DNA from: CBFCZU01 sp965602635
GTDB taxonomy: Bacteria; Planctomycetota; Phycisphaerae; SM23-33
Direction: 5' to 3'
Assembly (NCBI GenBank): GCA_965602635.1
Contig: CBFCZU010000040.1
Location: 1 to 22,603, forward strand
Length of the DNA stretch: 22,603 bases
The notes under the pieces are model-generated. The model was given only the letters and a program-made list of their open reading frames with translations. It searched no databases and had not been told where the DNA came from. The position numbers were made by a program, and so were the translations under genes. Shown here one piece after another: positions 1-7,285 of the stretch (position 1 is the first letter of the stretch; each line of letters begins with the position of its first letter).

Positions 1-95
1 AAATGCATTGGCGGCCAAGGAGTTACAGATTTCGAGCCCGTTGCGAAACGTTCCGCTTCGTTCCAAAACTTTCCGTTTCGTTCCGTTCTGTTCCC
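1..95. repeat. Repeat copy A with 10-bp-period array
   Basis: The first 45 bases match positions 221-265 at 38 of 45 sites by eye, and the copy probably begins before the window. From 46 to 95 it becomes a tandem array with an exact 10-bp period: five units of a variable tetranucleotide (AAAC, CTTC, AAAC, TTTC, TTCT) followed by GTTCC or TTTCC plus one base. No reading frame fits it. The function is unknown. Confidence 0.8.
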
Positions 96-100
96 CCTAT

Positions 101-159
101 TGCCTGGTGCCTGGTGCCCGGTGCCGAGCTGGGAGTGCTGAGTGCGGAGTGCTGAGTGC
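101..159. repeat. Two short tandem repeats (7 bp and 14 bp)
   Basis: Positions 101-128 hold four 7-bp units, TGCCTGG twice, then TGCCCGG and TGCCGAG. Positions 132-145 and 146-159 are two perfect copies of GGAGTGCTGAGTGC. Both lie between the two larger repeat copies in non-coding DNA. They look like slippage-derived intergenic repeats. Confidence 0.8.
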
Positions 160-220
160 GGCGGGCACCCTAGGAACCCATTTCCCCTCTTCGTTCGCGT
201 GGCTTGCGGCTCAAAACAGG

Positions 221-335
221 AAATGCCTTGGTGGTCAAGGACTTACGGATTTCGGGCCCGTCGCGAAACGTTCCGTTTCGTTCCGCTCCGTTCCAAAACT
301 TTCCGAAACTTTCCGTTTCGTTCCGCTGGATTCCG
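221..335. repeat. Repeat copy B with 10-bp-period array
   Basis: Positions 221-265 repeat positions 1-45, offset by 220 bp. The array at 266-335 has seven 10-bp units: the tetranucleotides AAAC, TTTC, CTCC, AAAC, AAAC, TTTC and CTGG, each followed by a GTTCCG-like hexamer. It has two units more than copy A, so the array length varies while the flank is kept. The intervening stretch 160-220 shows nothing recognisable. Confidence 0.8.
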
Positions 336-342
336 GGTGGCT

Positions 343-366
343 CCGGACCGTCGCGGGGCGGTCCGG
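343..366 (-). terminator. Hairpin downstream of kinase gene
   Basis: CCGGACCG (343-350) and CGGTCCGG (359-366) form a perfect 8-bp stem with an 8-base loop, 31 bases past the kinase stop codon on the minus strand. There is no T tract on either side. It may be a GC-only terminator or an mRNA 3'-end stabiliser. Confidence 0.5.
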
Positions 367-396
367 CCGGTGGATTGGGGCTGCGTGTGCGGGGCG

Positions 397-1638
397 TCAG
401 AGGATGGCCTGGATGAAGTTGACGAGGATGCTGATCGCCAGGGCGGCCAGGATGGCGTAGAACAGCGCGGCGGAGGGGCTCCAGAGGCCCTGCTCGGACT
501 CGGCGCCCGTCGCGGCGGTCGGCTCCTCGCCCTCGCCGAGCTCCCGCAGCGCGGTCGGGTCGATGGCCTTGTGTGCCAGCAGCGGCGGCTCGCCGCGGGC
601 GACGGCCTCCAGGTCCGCGATCAGGTCGCTGGTCGATGCGTACCGCTGGTCGCGCGACTTGGCCATCATCACCTCGACCACCTCGCCGACGCCCACGGAC
701 AGGGCGGCGTTGACGTGGTCGGGCGGGGCGAGCAGCTCCTTGAGGTGCTTGTGCATGACGGCGGCGGGCGTCTCGCCGTCGAAGGGCACCCGCCCGGTGA
801 CGAGGTGGTACAGTGTCGCCCCGAGGGCGTAGATGTCGGCACGGAAGTCGATGTCCAGCTCGCCGCGGATCTGCTCGGGCGCGATGTAGTAGGGCGTGCC
901 GTAGGCCTTGCCCGCCTCGGCCTGGGCGGCCTGCTCGTCGGCGGCAAGACGCGCCAGACCCATGTCCGCCAGCTTGGCCGTGCCGTCCGGGGTCATCATT
1001 ATGTTCTTGGGCTTCACGTCGCGGTGGATCAGCCCCCGCTCGTGGGCGTGTGCCAGTGCCCGGGCGATCTGGGTGACGATCCTGAGGGCCTCGGCCTCGG
1101 AGAAGCCCTTGCCCTTCACGAGCTCGTCGTGGAGCGTGTGCCCCTCGACGTACTCCATGACGAAGTAGTGGTACCCGCCGGTCTCGCCGACGTCGAAGGC
1201 CTGGACGATGTTGGAGTGGTTGAGCTTGGCGGCCGCCTGCCCTTCCTTGTAGAAGCGCTCGACGTACTCGGGGTTCTCGCTGAAGCGCATGGGCAGGACC
1301 TTGATGGCCACCTTCCGGTCGAGGCTGAGCTGCCTGGCCAGGAAGACGGTGGCCATGGCCCCGGCGCCCAGGCGCGAGAGGATCCTGTAGCCGGGAATCT
1401 GCTGGGCGGGGTGCATCTCATCCAGCGAGTCGATCACGCGCTGGAGCTGGCCGGCGGTGATGATCCCCTTCTTCAGCAGCACGCCGCCCAGCGAGCTGCC
1501 GGGGTCGGGCCCCGCGGCGGCCTCCAACTCGGCGCGGCACTGGACAACCTCCCCGGCGGTGGCCAGCCCCTTCTCGACCACCACTCGCCCGAGTTCCGAA
1601 TCGGCGGAAGACTGCGGTTTGACTTGATCATCGCCCAC
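397..1638 (-). CDS. Serine/threonine protein kinase, tail-anchored, MshEN-like N-terminus
   Basis: This is a Hanks-type kinase of 413 residues that should phosphorylate Ser/Thr on proteins at the inner face of the membrane. The kinase domain spans about 84-345: glycine-rich loop GAGAMATVF (91-99), ATP-anchoring Lys113 in AIK, catalytic HRDVKPKN (205-212, Asp207), metal-binding DMG in place of DFG (225-227) and APE (253-255), so it looks active. Residues 14-73 hold two copies of an LG-x6-G motif resembling the GspE/MshE N-terminal (MshEN) fold. A single hydrophobic segment (about 389-410) ends the protein, so there is no extracellular sensor. The start is a GTG preceded by a GAGG-containing stretch. 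The upstream gap to the radical SAM gene is 255 bp, so it is probably a separate transcript. Substrate is unknown. Confidence 0.95.
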   Translation of the reverse strand: MGDDQVKPQSSADSELGRVVVEKGLATAGEVVQCRAELEAAAGPDPGSSLGGVLLKKGIITAGQLQRVIDSLDEMHPAQQIPGYRILSRLGAGAMATVFLARQLSLDRKVAIKVLPMRFSENPEYVERFYKEGQAAAKLNHSNIVQAFDVGETGGYHYFVMEYVEGHTLHDELVKGKGFSEAEALRIVTQIARALAHAHERGLIHRDVKPKNIMMTPDGTAKLADMGLARLAADEQAAQAEAGKAYGTPYYIAPEQIRGELDIDFRADIYALGATLYHLVTGRVPFDGETPAAVMHKHLKELLAPPDHVNAALSVGVGEVVEVMMAKSRDQRYASTSDLIADLEAVARGEPPLLAHKAIDPTALRELGEGEEPTAATGAESEQGLWSPSAALFYAILAALAISILVNFIQAIL

Positions 1639-1843
1639 GACCTGAACCTCGAACGGCTATACGACGTGCGTGGCGGCTGCCGCGGATGCATCCCTCCGCC
1701 GGGCCGGCCGCGACAGGTTCCTCACGGAAAGAGCGCACCTCATTACACTCCGCTCCGGGCGGCGTCAAGGGCAACTTCCAGACGGCGGCCCGGATATCAT
1801 TCATACGTCCCGGCGACGGCGGCGGTTGACAATGGATTGACGA

Positions 1844-1861
1844 TGCCTCGGCCCCGAGGCA
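1844..1861 (-). terminator. Hairpin after radical SAM gene
   Basis: TGCCTCGG (1844-1851) and CCGAGGCA (1854-1861) form a perfect inverted repeat about 33 bases past the radical SAM stop codon. The loop is only two bases, so the two inner pairs probably stay open. No T tract follows on the minus strand. The rest of the 1639-1893 gap shows no gene, and I found no convincing promoter for the kinase in it. Confidence 0.4.
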
Positions 1862-1893
1862 CCACCGCCGGTGCGTTCTTCACATGTCTGCCG

Positions 1894-2961
1894 CTATGGC
1901 CGATACACGACCGCCGGTCCGAGCTGGTCGCGGAAGCTTCCGTTCTCGAACAGCCACCGGCGGACGTCCCAGCACAGATGGCACCTGGCGGCGTATCCTT
2001 CGCCGCGGGGCCGGTAGCCCATCTCGCCCGCCAGGTTCATCAGCGCCGCCGGCCCGGACTGGGCCAGGAGCGAGACCAGCTCGAAGCAGCCCGCTCGGGC
2101 GGGTCGGTCCTGTCCCGCGCCTGGGGCCGTCCGCGAATCGTTCGTATCGGCAAAAGCGGTGCTCAGCGCCCGCCAAATCTCACCGACCGAGGCGGCCGAA
2201 ACGCCCCGGCCGAGGATTATCCCCGCGCACGTGCCGGGGCATATTATCCCGTCCCCGTCGATGTGCACGTGTCGCGAGCGCAGCAGCGGCTGCCTACAGG
2301 AGATGTCGGCGAACGCACGGGCGGGCATAAGCTCCAAACCGGCGGCGAGCTGGTCTGCGGCCCGGCCGGCGATTCGGTCGCGCCGGCGGCGGGCGAATTC
2401 GGCGAACAGCTCGCGGCGGCGGGTCGCCGTGAGGCGGTCGGTGTCGAAGCCGGTTTCGGCCCAGTCCCGCCAGCGCAGGCGGACCCGGCCGGGGCCCAGG
2501 ACCTCCTCGCCGACCCGCGCGGCCAGACGCACCCGCTCGATCGGCACGAACTGCTGATGGTAGGGGTCGGCGGAGATGGTCAGCCTGCCCATGCCGGCTG
2601 CGTCCAGGGCGGCGATGCGGTCGCGGACGGTCGCCGCGTCGGTCGCCCAGAAGGCGTTGGTCTCGACGGCCTGGAGGGGCCCCAGGCCGGCGGCCCGGGC
2701 GCGGCGGGCCAGCTCGATGAGCGTCTCCCACCGCCCGAACGGCTCGCCCCCGCCGATGTGAATCCGGCAGCCGTGGGGGCTGGCGGCGGCCAGGCCCTCC
2801 CACAGCGCCAGGGCCGACTCGACGTCCGCGTCGCCGCCGGCCTGCGGGCCCGAGCAGACGTAGCACGACGCGCAGCGGGCATTGCACCAGTAGGTCAGCA
2901 GCAGCCCGGCGAAGGACCAGTGCTTCACGGGCATCGGCTTGGAGCGGTCGCGGCCGGCCAT
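1894..2961 (-). CDS. Radical SAM protein of unknown substrate
   Basis: A 355-residue radical SAM enzyme. The SAM-cluster motif is C26-x3-C30-x2-C33 (WCNARCASC), with another Cys at 36, and the SAM-binding GGEPF lies at 71-75. A second set of cysteines follows: C222, C241, C245 (in a DGDGIICPGTC stretch), C292, and C327-x2-C330. This could bind one auxiliary iron-sulfur cluster, as in SPASM-type enzymes, but the spacing is not a textbook SPASM pattern. No precursor peptide or partner enzyme gene is adjacent, so peptide maturation, sulfatase maturation or another reaction cannot be told apart. The start is ATG at 2961; no strong ribosome site precedes it, so the exact start is less certain. Length is normal for the family and no damage is visible. 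Confidence 0.85.
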   Translation of the reverse strand: MAGRDRSKPMPVKHWSFAGLLLTYWCNARCASCYVCSGPQAGGDADVESALALWEGLAAASPHGCRIHIGGGEPFGRWETLIELARRARAAGLGPLQAVETNAFWATDAATVRDRIAALDAAGMGRLTISADPYHQQFVPIERVRLAARVGEEVLGPGRVRLRWRDWAETGFDTDRLTATRRRELFAEFARRRRDRIAGRAADQLAAGLELMPARAFADISCRQPLLRSRHVHIDGDGIICPGTCAGIILGRGVSAASVGEIWRALSTAFADTNDSRTAPGAGQDRPARAGCFELVSLLAQSGPAALMNLAGEMGYRPRGEGYAARCHLCWDVRRWLFENGSFRDQLGPAVVYRP

Positions 2962-3050
2962 GAGGGCATTCTACCGCACGGACAGCCCCCGCAAGCGTCC
3001 AATGACCGCCGGGCCGTGAACGCACGCCGCCGGTCGTCGGGCATTGGGCA

Positions 3051-3078
3051 TTGATTCGTCACCGGCGGCGGATATCAT
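3051..3078 (+). promoter_or_regulatory. Candidate sigma-70 promoter for PFK gene
   Basis: TTGATT (3051-3056) and TATCAT (3073-3078) are separated by 16 bases and match the -35/-10 consensus at 4/6 and 5/6. Transcription would start about 50 bases before the GTG at 3138. This is a prediction from consensus only. Confidence 0.4.
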
Positions 3079-3137
3079 GATTGACTCACGCAACCGGCGT
3101 GAGCGGCGCGTGCATTTGTGAATGCGAGGTGACAAAG

Positions 3138-4418
3138 GTGAGTCGCGTCAAAGGCAAGGCAATGGTGGCCCAATCCGGCGGTCCGACCGCGGTGATCAAC
3201 GCCAGCGTCGCCGGAGTGATTCAGACTGCCCTGGCGAACGAGTCGGTCTTCACGGGCGTTTACGGGGCCTACAACGGCGTCCTCGGCGTGCTGCATGAGG
3301 AGCTGTTCGACCTGGCGGCCGAGGACCCGCGACAGATCGAGCTGCTGCGGCGATCGCCCAGCGCGGCGCTGGGATCGTGCCGCTACAAGCTCAAGGATAT
3401 GGAGACCAACCGGGTCGATTACGAGCGGATCATCGAGGTCTTCAAGGCCCAGGACATCCGCTTCTTCTTCTACATCGGCGGGAACGACTCTATGGACACC
3501 GCCGACAAGGTCTCGAAGCTGGCGGCCGAGGAAGGCTACGAGATGCTGGCCGTCGGCGTGCCCAAGACGATCGACAATGACCTGGCCTTCACCGACCACT
3601 GTCCGGGCTACGGCTCGGTGGCGAAGTTCACGGCCGTGAGCGCCATGGAGGCCGGGCGCGACACCGAGTCGCTCTGGACGCACGACACGACCACGGTGAT
3701 GGAGGTGATGGGGCGCAACGCCGGATGGATCGCCGCGTCCGCCGCCCTGGCGCGCCGCAGCGAAGAGGACGCCCCGCACCTGATCTACGTGCCCGAGGCG
3801 GCGTTCTCCGTCGAGGCGTTCGTCGCCGACGTGAAGGAATGCCTCAAGCGGTACGACCGCTGCTTCATCGTGGCCGGCGAGGGGCTCAAGACCGCCGACG
3901 GGAAGTACCTCGCCGACGCCGGCGGGCAGTTCGCCAAGGACGCCTTTGGGCACACCCAGCTCGGCGGCGCCGGTGAGGCGCTCCGCGCGATCATCGAGTC
4001 GGAGGTGGGAGTCAAGGCCCGGTACAACAACGCCGGCACGAGCCAGCGCAACGCCCGCCACTTCGCCTCGGCCACCGACGTGGCGGAGGCGTACATGGCC
4101 GGGGCGGCGGCCGTGCAGGCGGCGATCGACGGCGTCGGCGGGAAGATGGTCTCCCTCGTCCGCGAAGAGGAAAACGGGCAGTACCGCTGCACCACCGGGC
4201 TGGTGGACCTCGCCGACGTCGCCAACGGCGTCAAGCCCTTGCCGCCGGAGTTCCTTAACCGGGACGGCAACGGCGTCACCGAGGCCTTCTGCCGCTACGC
4301 CCGCCCGCTGATCGCCGGCACCGCCGACCTGGAGATACACGACGACGGCCTGCCCGTTTACGCTCGGCTTGCCAGGCACATGGCCGAGAAGAAGACCGGC
4401 AGGGAGTACGCGACCTGA
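3138..4418 (+). CDS. 6-phosphofructokinase, probably PPi-dependent
   Basis: Phosphorylates fructose 6-phosphate to the 1,6-bisphosphate in glycolysis; in the PPi-dependent group the step is reversible. The 426-residue protein carries the N-terminal SGGPTAVINAS phosphate-donor loop (13-23), GGNDS (114-118), PKTIDNDL with the catalytic Asp (142-149) and MGRNAGW (191-197). Asp after Asn in GGND, where ATP-type enzymes have Gly, is typical of PPi-type enzymes, though the donor is not proven by sequence. I chose the GTG at 3138 because GAGGTG lies 6 bases ahead; an in-frame TTG at 3081 would add 19 residues with three cysteines and has no ribosome site. The GH10-like gene follows after 62 bp and may be co-transcribed. 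Confidence 0.93.
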   Translation: MSRVKGKAMVAQSGGPTAVINASVAGVIQTALANESVFTGVYGAYNGVLGVLHEELFDLAAEDPRQIELLRRSPSAALGSCRYKLKDMETNRVDYERIIEVFKAQDIRFFFYIGGNDSMDTADKVSKLAAEEGYEMLAVGVPKTIDNDLAFTDHCPGYGSVAKFTAVSAMEAGRDTESLWTHDTTTVMEVMGRNAGWIAASAALARRSEEDAPHLIYVPEAAFSVEAFVADVKECLKRYDRCFIVAGEGLKTADGKYLADAGGQFAKDAFGHTQLGGAGEALRAIIESEVGVKARYNNAGTSQRNARHFASATDVAEAYMAGAAAVQAAIDGVGGKMVSLVREEENGQYRCTTGLVDLADVANGVKPLPPEFLNRDGNGVTEAFCRYARPLIAGTADLEIHDDGLPVYARLARHMAEKKTGREYAT

Positions 4419-4432
4419 CCCAACGCGACTTA

Positions 4433-4480
4433 ACGAGCTGACGAATTCACGAATTCACGAGTTCACGAGTCAACGAACCG
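4433..4480. repeat. Six 8-bp tandem repeats abutting a start codon
   Basis: Six consecutive octamers begin with ACGA: ACGAGCTG, ACGAATTC twice, ACGAGTTC, ACGAGTCA and ACGAACCG. The last one ends at the base before the ATG at 4481. They fill the 62-bp gap between the PFK and GH10-like genes and occupy the place where a Shine-Dalgarno site would be; no purine-rich site is visible there. Confidence 0.85.
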
Positions 4481-6016
4481 ATGCTTCGATTTGACGTTTA
4501 CCGGGCGGCTGCCGGCGCCGAGCACATCGACCTGTCCGGGGCGTACGTCTTCGGGCAGGACGGCATACCGGTGCGCGCGGACCTGGCCGCGGCCAAGGGG
4601 CAGATCACCTGCATGAAGCGCAACCCGGGCGCCTGCGGGCTTGCGCTGCTATGGGACGCCGGCGCGCCCGGGCGGCTGATGCTGACCACCACCCGCCTGC
4701 CCGACCGAAACGAAGGCTACAACCTCAACCTCGAGCTGGCGCGGGCGTGCCTCATGCGTCTCGTCCAGAAGTGCGAGGACTGGGGCCTCTTCGACTACGA
4801 GGAGGCCGATCCGCTCAACCGGGAGCTGGAGGAGGTCCGGCAGCTCTTCGCCGCCGCCCTCATGGCCGACGAGCCAGCGGAGGCGGCGCGCGCCGCCGAC
4901 GAGACGCTCTCACGCGGGCTGGTGCTGGGCGAGAAGATGGCGCTGTTCCACGCCGACATCTTCATTCGCCGCCGCCAGGGCATCCCCGCCAGCCGGGTCG
5001 GCATCGGCTGCGTGGTGGACCTGCTGGGCAACAGCCCGCGATACCGCCAGCGGCTGGGCGAGGCGTTCGACCTGATCTCCCTGCCCGCGGCGTGGAAGCG
5101 GCTGGCGCCCAGGGAGCGGACCTACAAGTGGGAGCACATCGACGACTGGGTCAACTGGGCGGTCGCCAACCGCAGGCCCATACACGCCGGGCCGCTGGTC
5201 AGCTTCGACCCCGCCGACGTGCCCGAGTGGCTGTACATCTGGGAGCACGACTACGACGCCCTCCGCGACCTGATCTACGAGCACATCCAGAGCGTCGTCC
5301 GCAGATACGAGCGGAAGGTGGCGCTGTGGCGAGTCGTCAGCGGGCTGCACGCCTGCAACAGCTTCAACCTCAGCTTCGAGCAGATCATGGAGCTCACGCG
5401 GATGAGCTGCTCGCTGGTCAAGAAGCTCGTCCCGCGGGCGGTGGTGCTGATCGACGTGGTCCTGCCCTGGGGTGAATACTACGCCCGCAACCAGCGGACG
5501 ATCCCGCCGCTGCTGTTCGCGGACATGGCCGCCCAGAGCGGGGTGAAGTTCGACGCCTTCGGACTTCAGCTCTACCAGGGCGTGCCGAGGGACGGCATGT
5601 ACGTCCGCGACCTGATGCAGATCTCCTCGCTGCTGGACGAGTTCGTGGGCTTCGGGCTGCCGCTGCACATCACCGGCGTGCAGGCACCCTCGGACATCTC
5701 CGCCGATGCCTGGGACGCCTGGGCCGGAGAGGCGCCCGCCGGCGAGGCCGGGCACTGGCACGCCGTCTGGAGCCAGCGCCTCCAGGCAGAGTGGCTGCAG
5801 GCCTTCTGGCGGATCGCCATGTCGAAGCCCTTCGTCGAGACCATCTGCTGGCGGGACCTGGCCGACTATGAGGGGCATCACGTGCCCCACGGGGGGCTGT
5901 GCCACAACGACATGCAGCCCAAGCTCGCCTTCAAGGAGCTGCGGAACTTCAAGGCCTCGCTGCTGGCGGGCGGGGCCCAAGGCGCCGCCCAGGACGGCGG
6001 CGACGTGAACCAATGA
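4481..6016 (+). CDS. GH10-fold protein lacking both catalytic glutamates
   Basis: This 511-residue protein aligns by motif with glycoside hydrolase family 10 (endo-1,4-beta-xylanases) over about 170-490: the HAGPLVSF strand (235-242), the acid/base strand (281-290), FDAFGLQLY (357-365), the nucleophile strand (392-402), a Trp-containing strand near 457, and QPKLAFKEL (479-487). In active enzymes the acid/base strand reads WDVVNE and here it is WRVVSG (283-288). The nucleophile strand reads ITELD and here it is ITGVQ (397-401). Both catalytic Glu are Gly, so xylan hydrolysis is unlikely; glycan binding or another role is inference. Residues 1-150 form an unrecognised N-terminal domain. No signal peptide is visible, so it is probably cytoplasmic. 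The stop overlaps the next ATG (ATGA). Confidence 0.8.
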   Translation: MLRFDVYRAAAGAEHIDLSGAYVFGQDGIPVRADLAAAKGQITCMKRNPGACGLALLWDAGAPGRLMLTTTRLPDRNEGYNLNLELARACLMRLVQKCEDWGLFDYEEADPLNRELEEVRQLFAAALMADEPAEAARAADETLSRGLVLGEKMALFHADIFIRRRQGIPASRVGIGCVVDLLGNSPRYRQRLGEAFDLISLPAAWKRLAPRERTYKWEHIDDWVNWAVANRRPIHAGPLVSFDPADVPEWLYIWEHDYDALRDLIYEHIQSVVRRYERKVALWRVVSGLHACNSFNLSFEQIMELTRMSCSLVKKLVPRAVVLIDVVLPWGEYYARNQRTIPPLLFADMAAQSGVKFDAFGLQLYQGVPRDGMYVRDLMQISSLLDEFVGFGLPLHITGVQAPSDISADAWDAWAGEAPAGEAGHWHAVWSQRLQAEWLQAFWRIAMSKPFVETICWRDLADYEGHHVPHGGLCHNDMQPKLAFKELRNFKASLLAGGAQGAAQDGGDVNQ

Positions 6017-6429
6017 CCAGGCCGGCACGGATGCCTCTGTCGATCGGCTGGAGCCGCGGCGACCGGGCGGCGCTGACGGTGCTGCTGGCGCTGGCGGCCG
6101 CGGGCCTGGCGCTGCGGGCGACGGGGAGGAGGTCGGCGGCGGGCAGCGTCCTGCCGGTGGACTTGGCCCGAGTGAAGCTGATAACCGAGAGGATCGATCC
6201 CAACACGGCCTCGGCCGCTTCGCTCCGCCGGCTGCCGGGGATAGGTCCGGCCAAGGCGCAGGAAATCGTCCGCTTCCGGGATGCAATGCGGGCAAGGGGG
6301 CGGCGGCGCCCGTTCGTCTTCGCCGAGGACCTCGCCGAGGTACCCGGCATCGGGCTGGGCATCGTTGGCGCCGCAGCCGATCACCTGGCCCTTGCGCGGC
6401 GGGGCGCTCGCCCGCCGGCGGGCCCCTGA
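6013..6429 (+). CDS. ComEA-like helix-hairpin-helix protein, membrane-anchored
   Basis: A 138-residue protein with a basic N-terminus, one hydrophobic segment (about 18-34) and a C-terminal helix-hairpin-helix pair. The first hairpin has the ComEA signature: DPNTASAASLRRLPGIGPAKAQEIVRFR in sequence order, with GIG as the turn; a second GIG follows in VPGIGLGIV. ComEA proteins bind incoming DNA during natural transformation, but many bacteria carry anchored HhH proteins of unknown role, and no comEC or pilus gene is nearby. I chose ATG 6013 because it overlaps the upstream TGA by 4 bp (translational coupling); the frame is open further upstream only as a shadow of the GH10-like gene. Confidence 0.8.
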   Translation: MTRPARMPLSIGWSRGDRAALTVLLALAAAGLALRATGRRSAAGSVLPVDLARVKLITERIDPNTASAASLRRLPGIGPAKAQEIVRFRDAMRARGRRRPFVFAEDLAEVPGIGLGIVGAAADHLALARRGARPPAGP

Positions 6430-6444
6430 GCCGCGAGCGGCGTC

Positions 6445-7206
6445 ATGGCCAGGGCAGGCAAAGCCAAACGCACGGCCGCGGGAGGGTATCTGGAGCGGAC
6501 CCACCGACCGCTCAACTGCCTGGTGTTCATACTCCCCCTGCTGGTGGCATACGAGGTGGCCAGCCTGGTCTATCCCGACCGCCTGCTGGCGCCCCAGCAC
6601 CTCGAGGCCATCCTCGGTCTGTTCGGGGCGAGGGGGAGGTTCCTGCCGGCACTGCTCATCGTGCTGGTGCTGCTGATCTGGCACGTCGCCGCCAAGGAGA
6701 CCTGGCACGTGGACGGCGACGCCGTGGGGGGCATGGCCGCCGAAAGCCTGCTGTGGTGGCTGCCGCTGCTGGCGATGAACCTGCTGACCGTCCGCCTGAT
6801 GGGCCCCGCCCCGCCGGCGGAAACGATGGCGTCGGCACTGGCGGCGGGCGGCGATGCCGACGTCGCACTCGCGGCCATGATCCTGCGCGGAATCGGATCG
6901 GGAATATACGAGGAGTTCGTCTTCCGGCTGGGGGCCATTAGCCTGATACTCTTCGTCACCGTGGACGTGCTCCGCGGGCCGAAGAAGTACATGGCCCCGG
7001 TGGCGGTGGTCGTCGCCTCGGTCGCCTTCGGCCTGTATCACTACTGGGGCGGGCAGGCGAGCAACTTCGACTGGCACATGTTCATGTTCCGCATTGTCGC
7101 GGCTGCATACCTGTCGGTCGTGTACATCGCCCGCGGCTTCGGCGTGGCCGTCGGAGCCCACGCCTGCTTCAACGTCGCACTGGTCCTGCTCACACCCGGC
7201 GGATGA
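6445..7206 (+). CDS. CPBP-family intramembrane metalloprotease
   Basis: A 253-residue polytopic membrane protein of the CPBP (Abi, Rce1-like) family, which cleaves substrates within the bilayer using a metal held by Glu and His. The three family motifs are present: EEFVFR (EExxxR, 156-161), FGLYH with His199 (FxxxH), and HACFN (239-243, HxxxN). Hydrophobic stretches at about 25-43, 65-82, 100-118, 160-175, 183-200 and 213-229 suggest six or more membrane segments. It starts 15 bp after the ComEA-like gene and is probably in the same transcript. The substrate is unknown; bacterial members have been linked to immunity to bacteriocins and to protein processing, but nothing here points to either. 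Confidence 0.88.
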   Translation: MARAGKAKRTAAGGYLERTHRPLNCLVFILPLLVAYEVASLVYPDRLLAPQHLEAILGLFGARGRFLPALLIVLVLLIWHVAAKETWHVDGDAVGGMAAESLLWWLPLLAMNLLTVRLMGPAPPAETMASALAAGGDADVALAAMILRGIGSGIYEEFVFRLGAISLILFVTVDVLRGPKKYMAPVAVVVASVAFGLYHYWGGQASNFDWHMFMFRIVAAAYLSVVYIARGFGVAVGAHACFNVALVLLTPGG

Positions 7207-7285
7207 GCCCCACGAGAAGGAATCCTTGAGCCGGCGAGGACCATTTCGATTCCGTTCACGCGGGCAGGGGCGTAGAATCTACGGC

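Noticed and set aside
46..335. CRISPR array
   Set aside because: The repeats are 10-bp units with no unique spacers, and no cas genes are present.
1825..1830. Plus-strand TTGACA as a promoter
   Set aside because: A perfect -35 hexamer, but no -10 at proper spacing and no plus-strand gene downstream until 3138.
142..3054. Very long plus-strand open frame (970 codons)
   Set aside because: It runs antisense through the kinase and radical SAM genes, whose motifs are unmistakable on the minus strand; long antisense frames are common at this G+C content.
4910..7161. Overlapping long minus-strand frames
   Set aside because: Antisense to the GH10-like, ComEA-like and CPBP genes, which have family motifs and tight plus-strand spacing.
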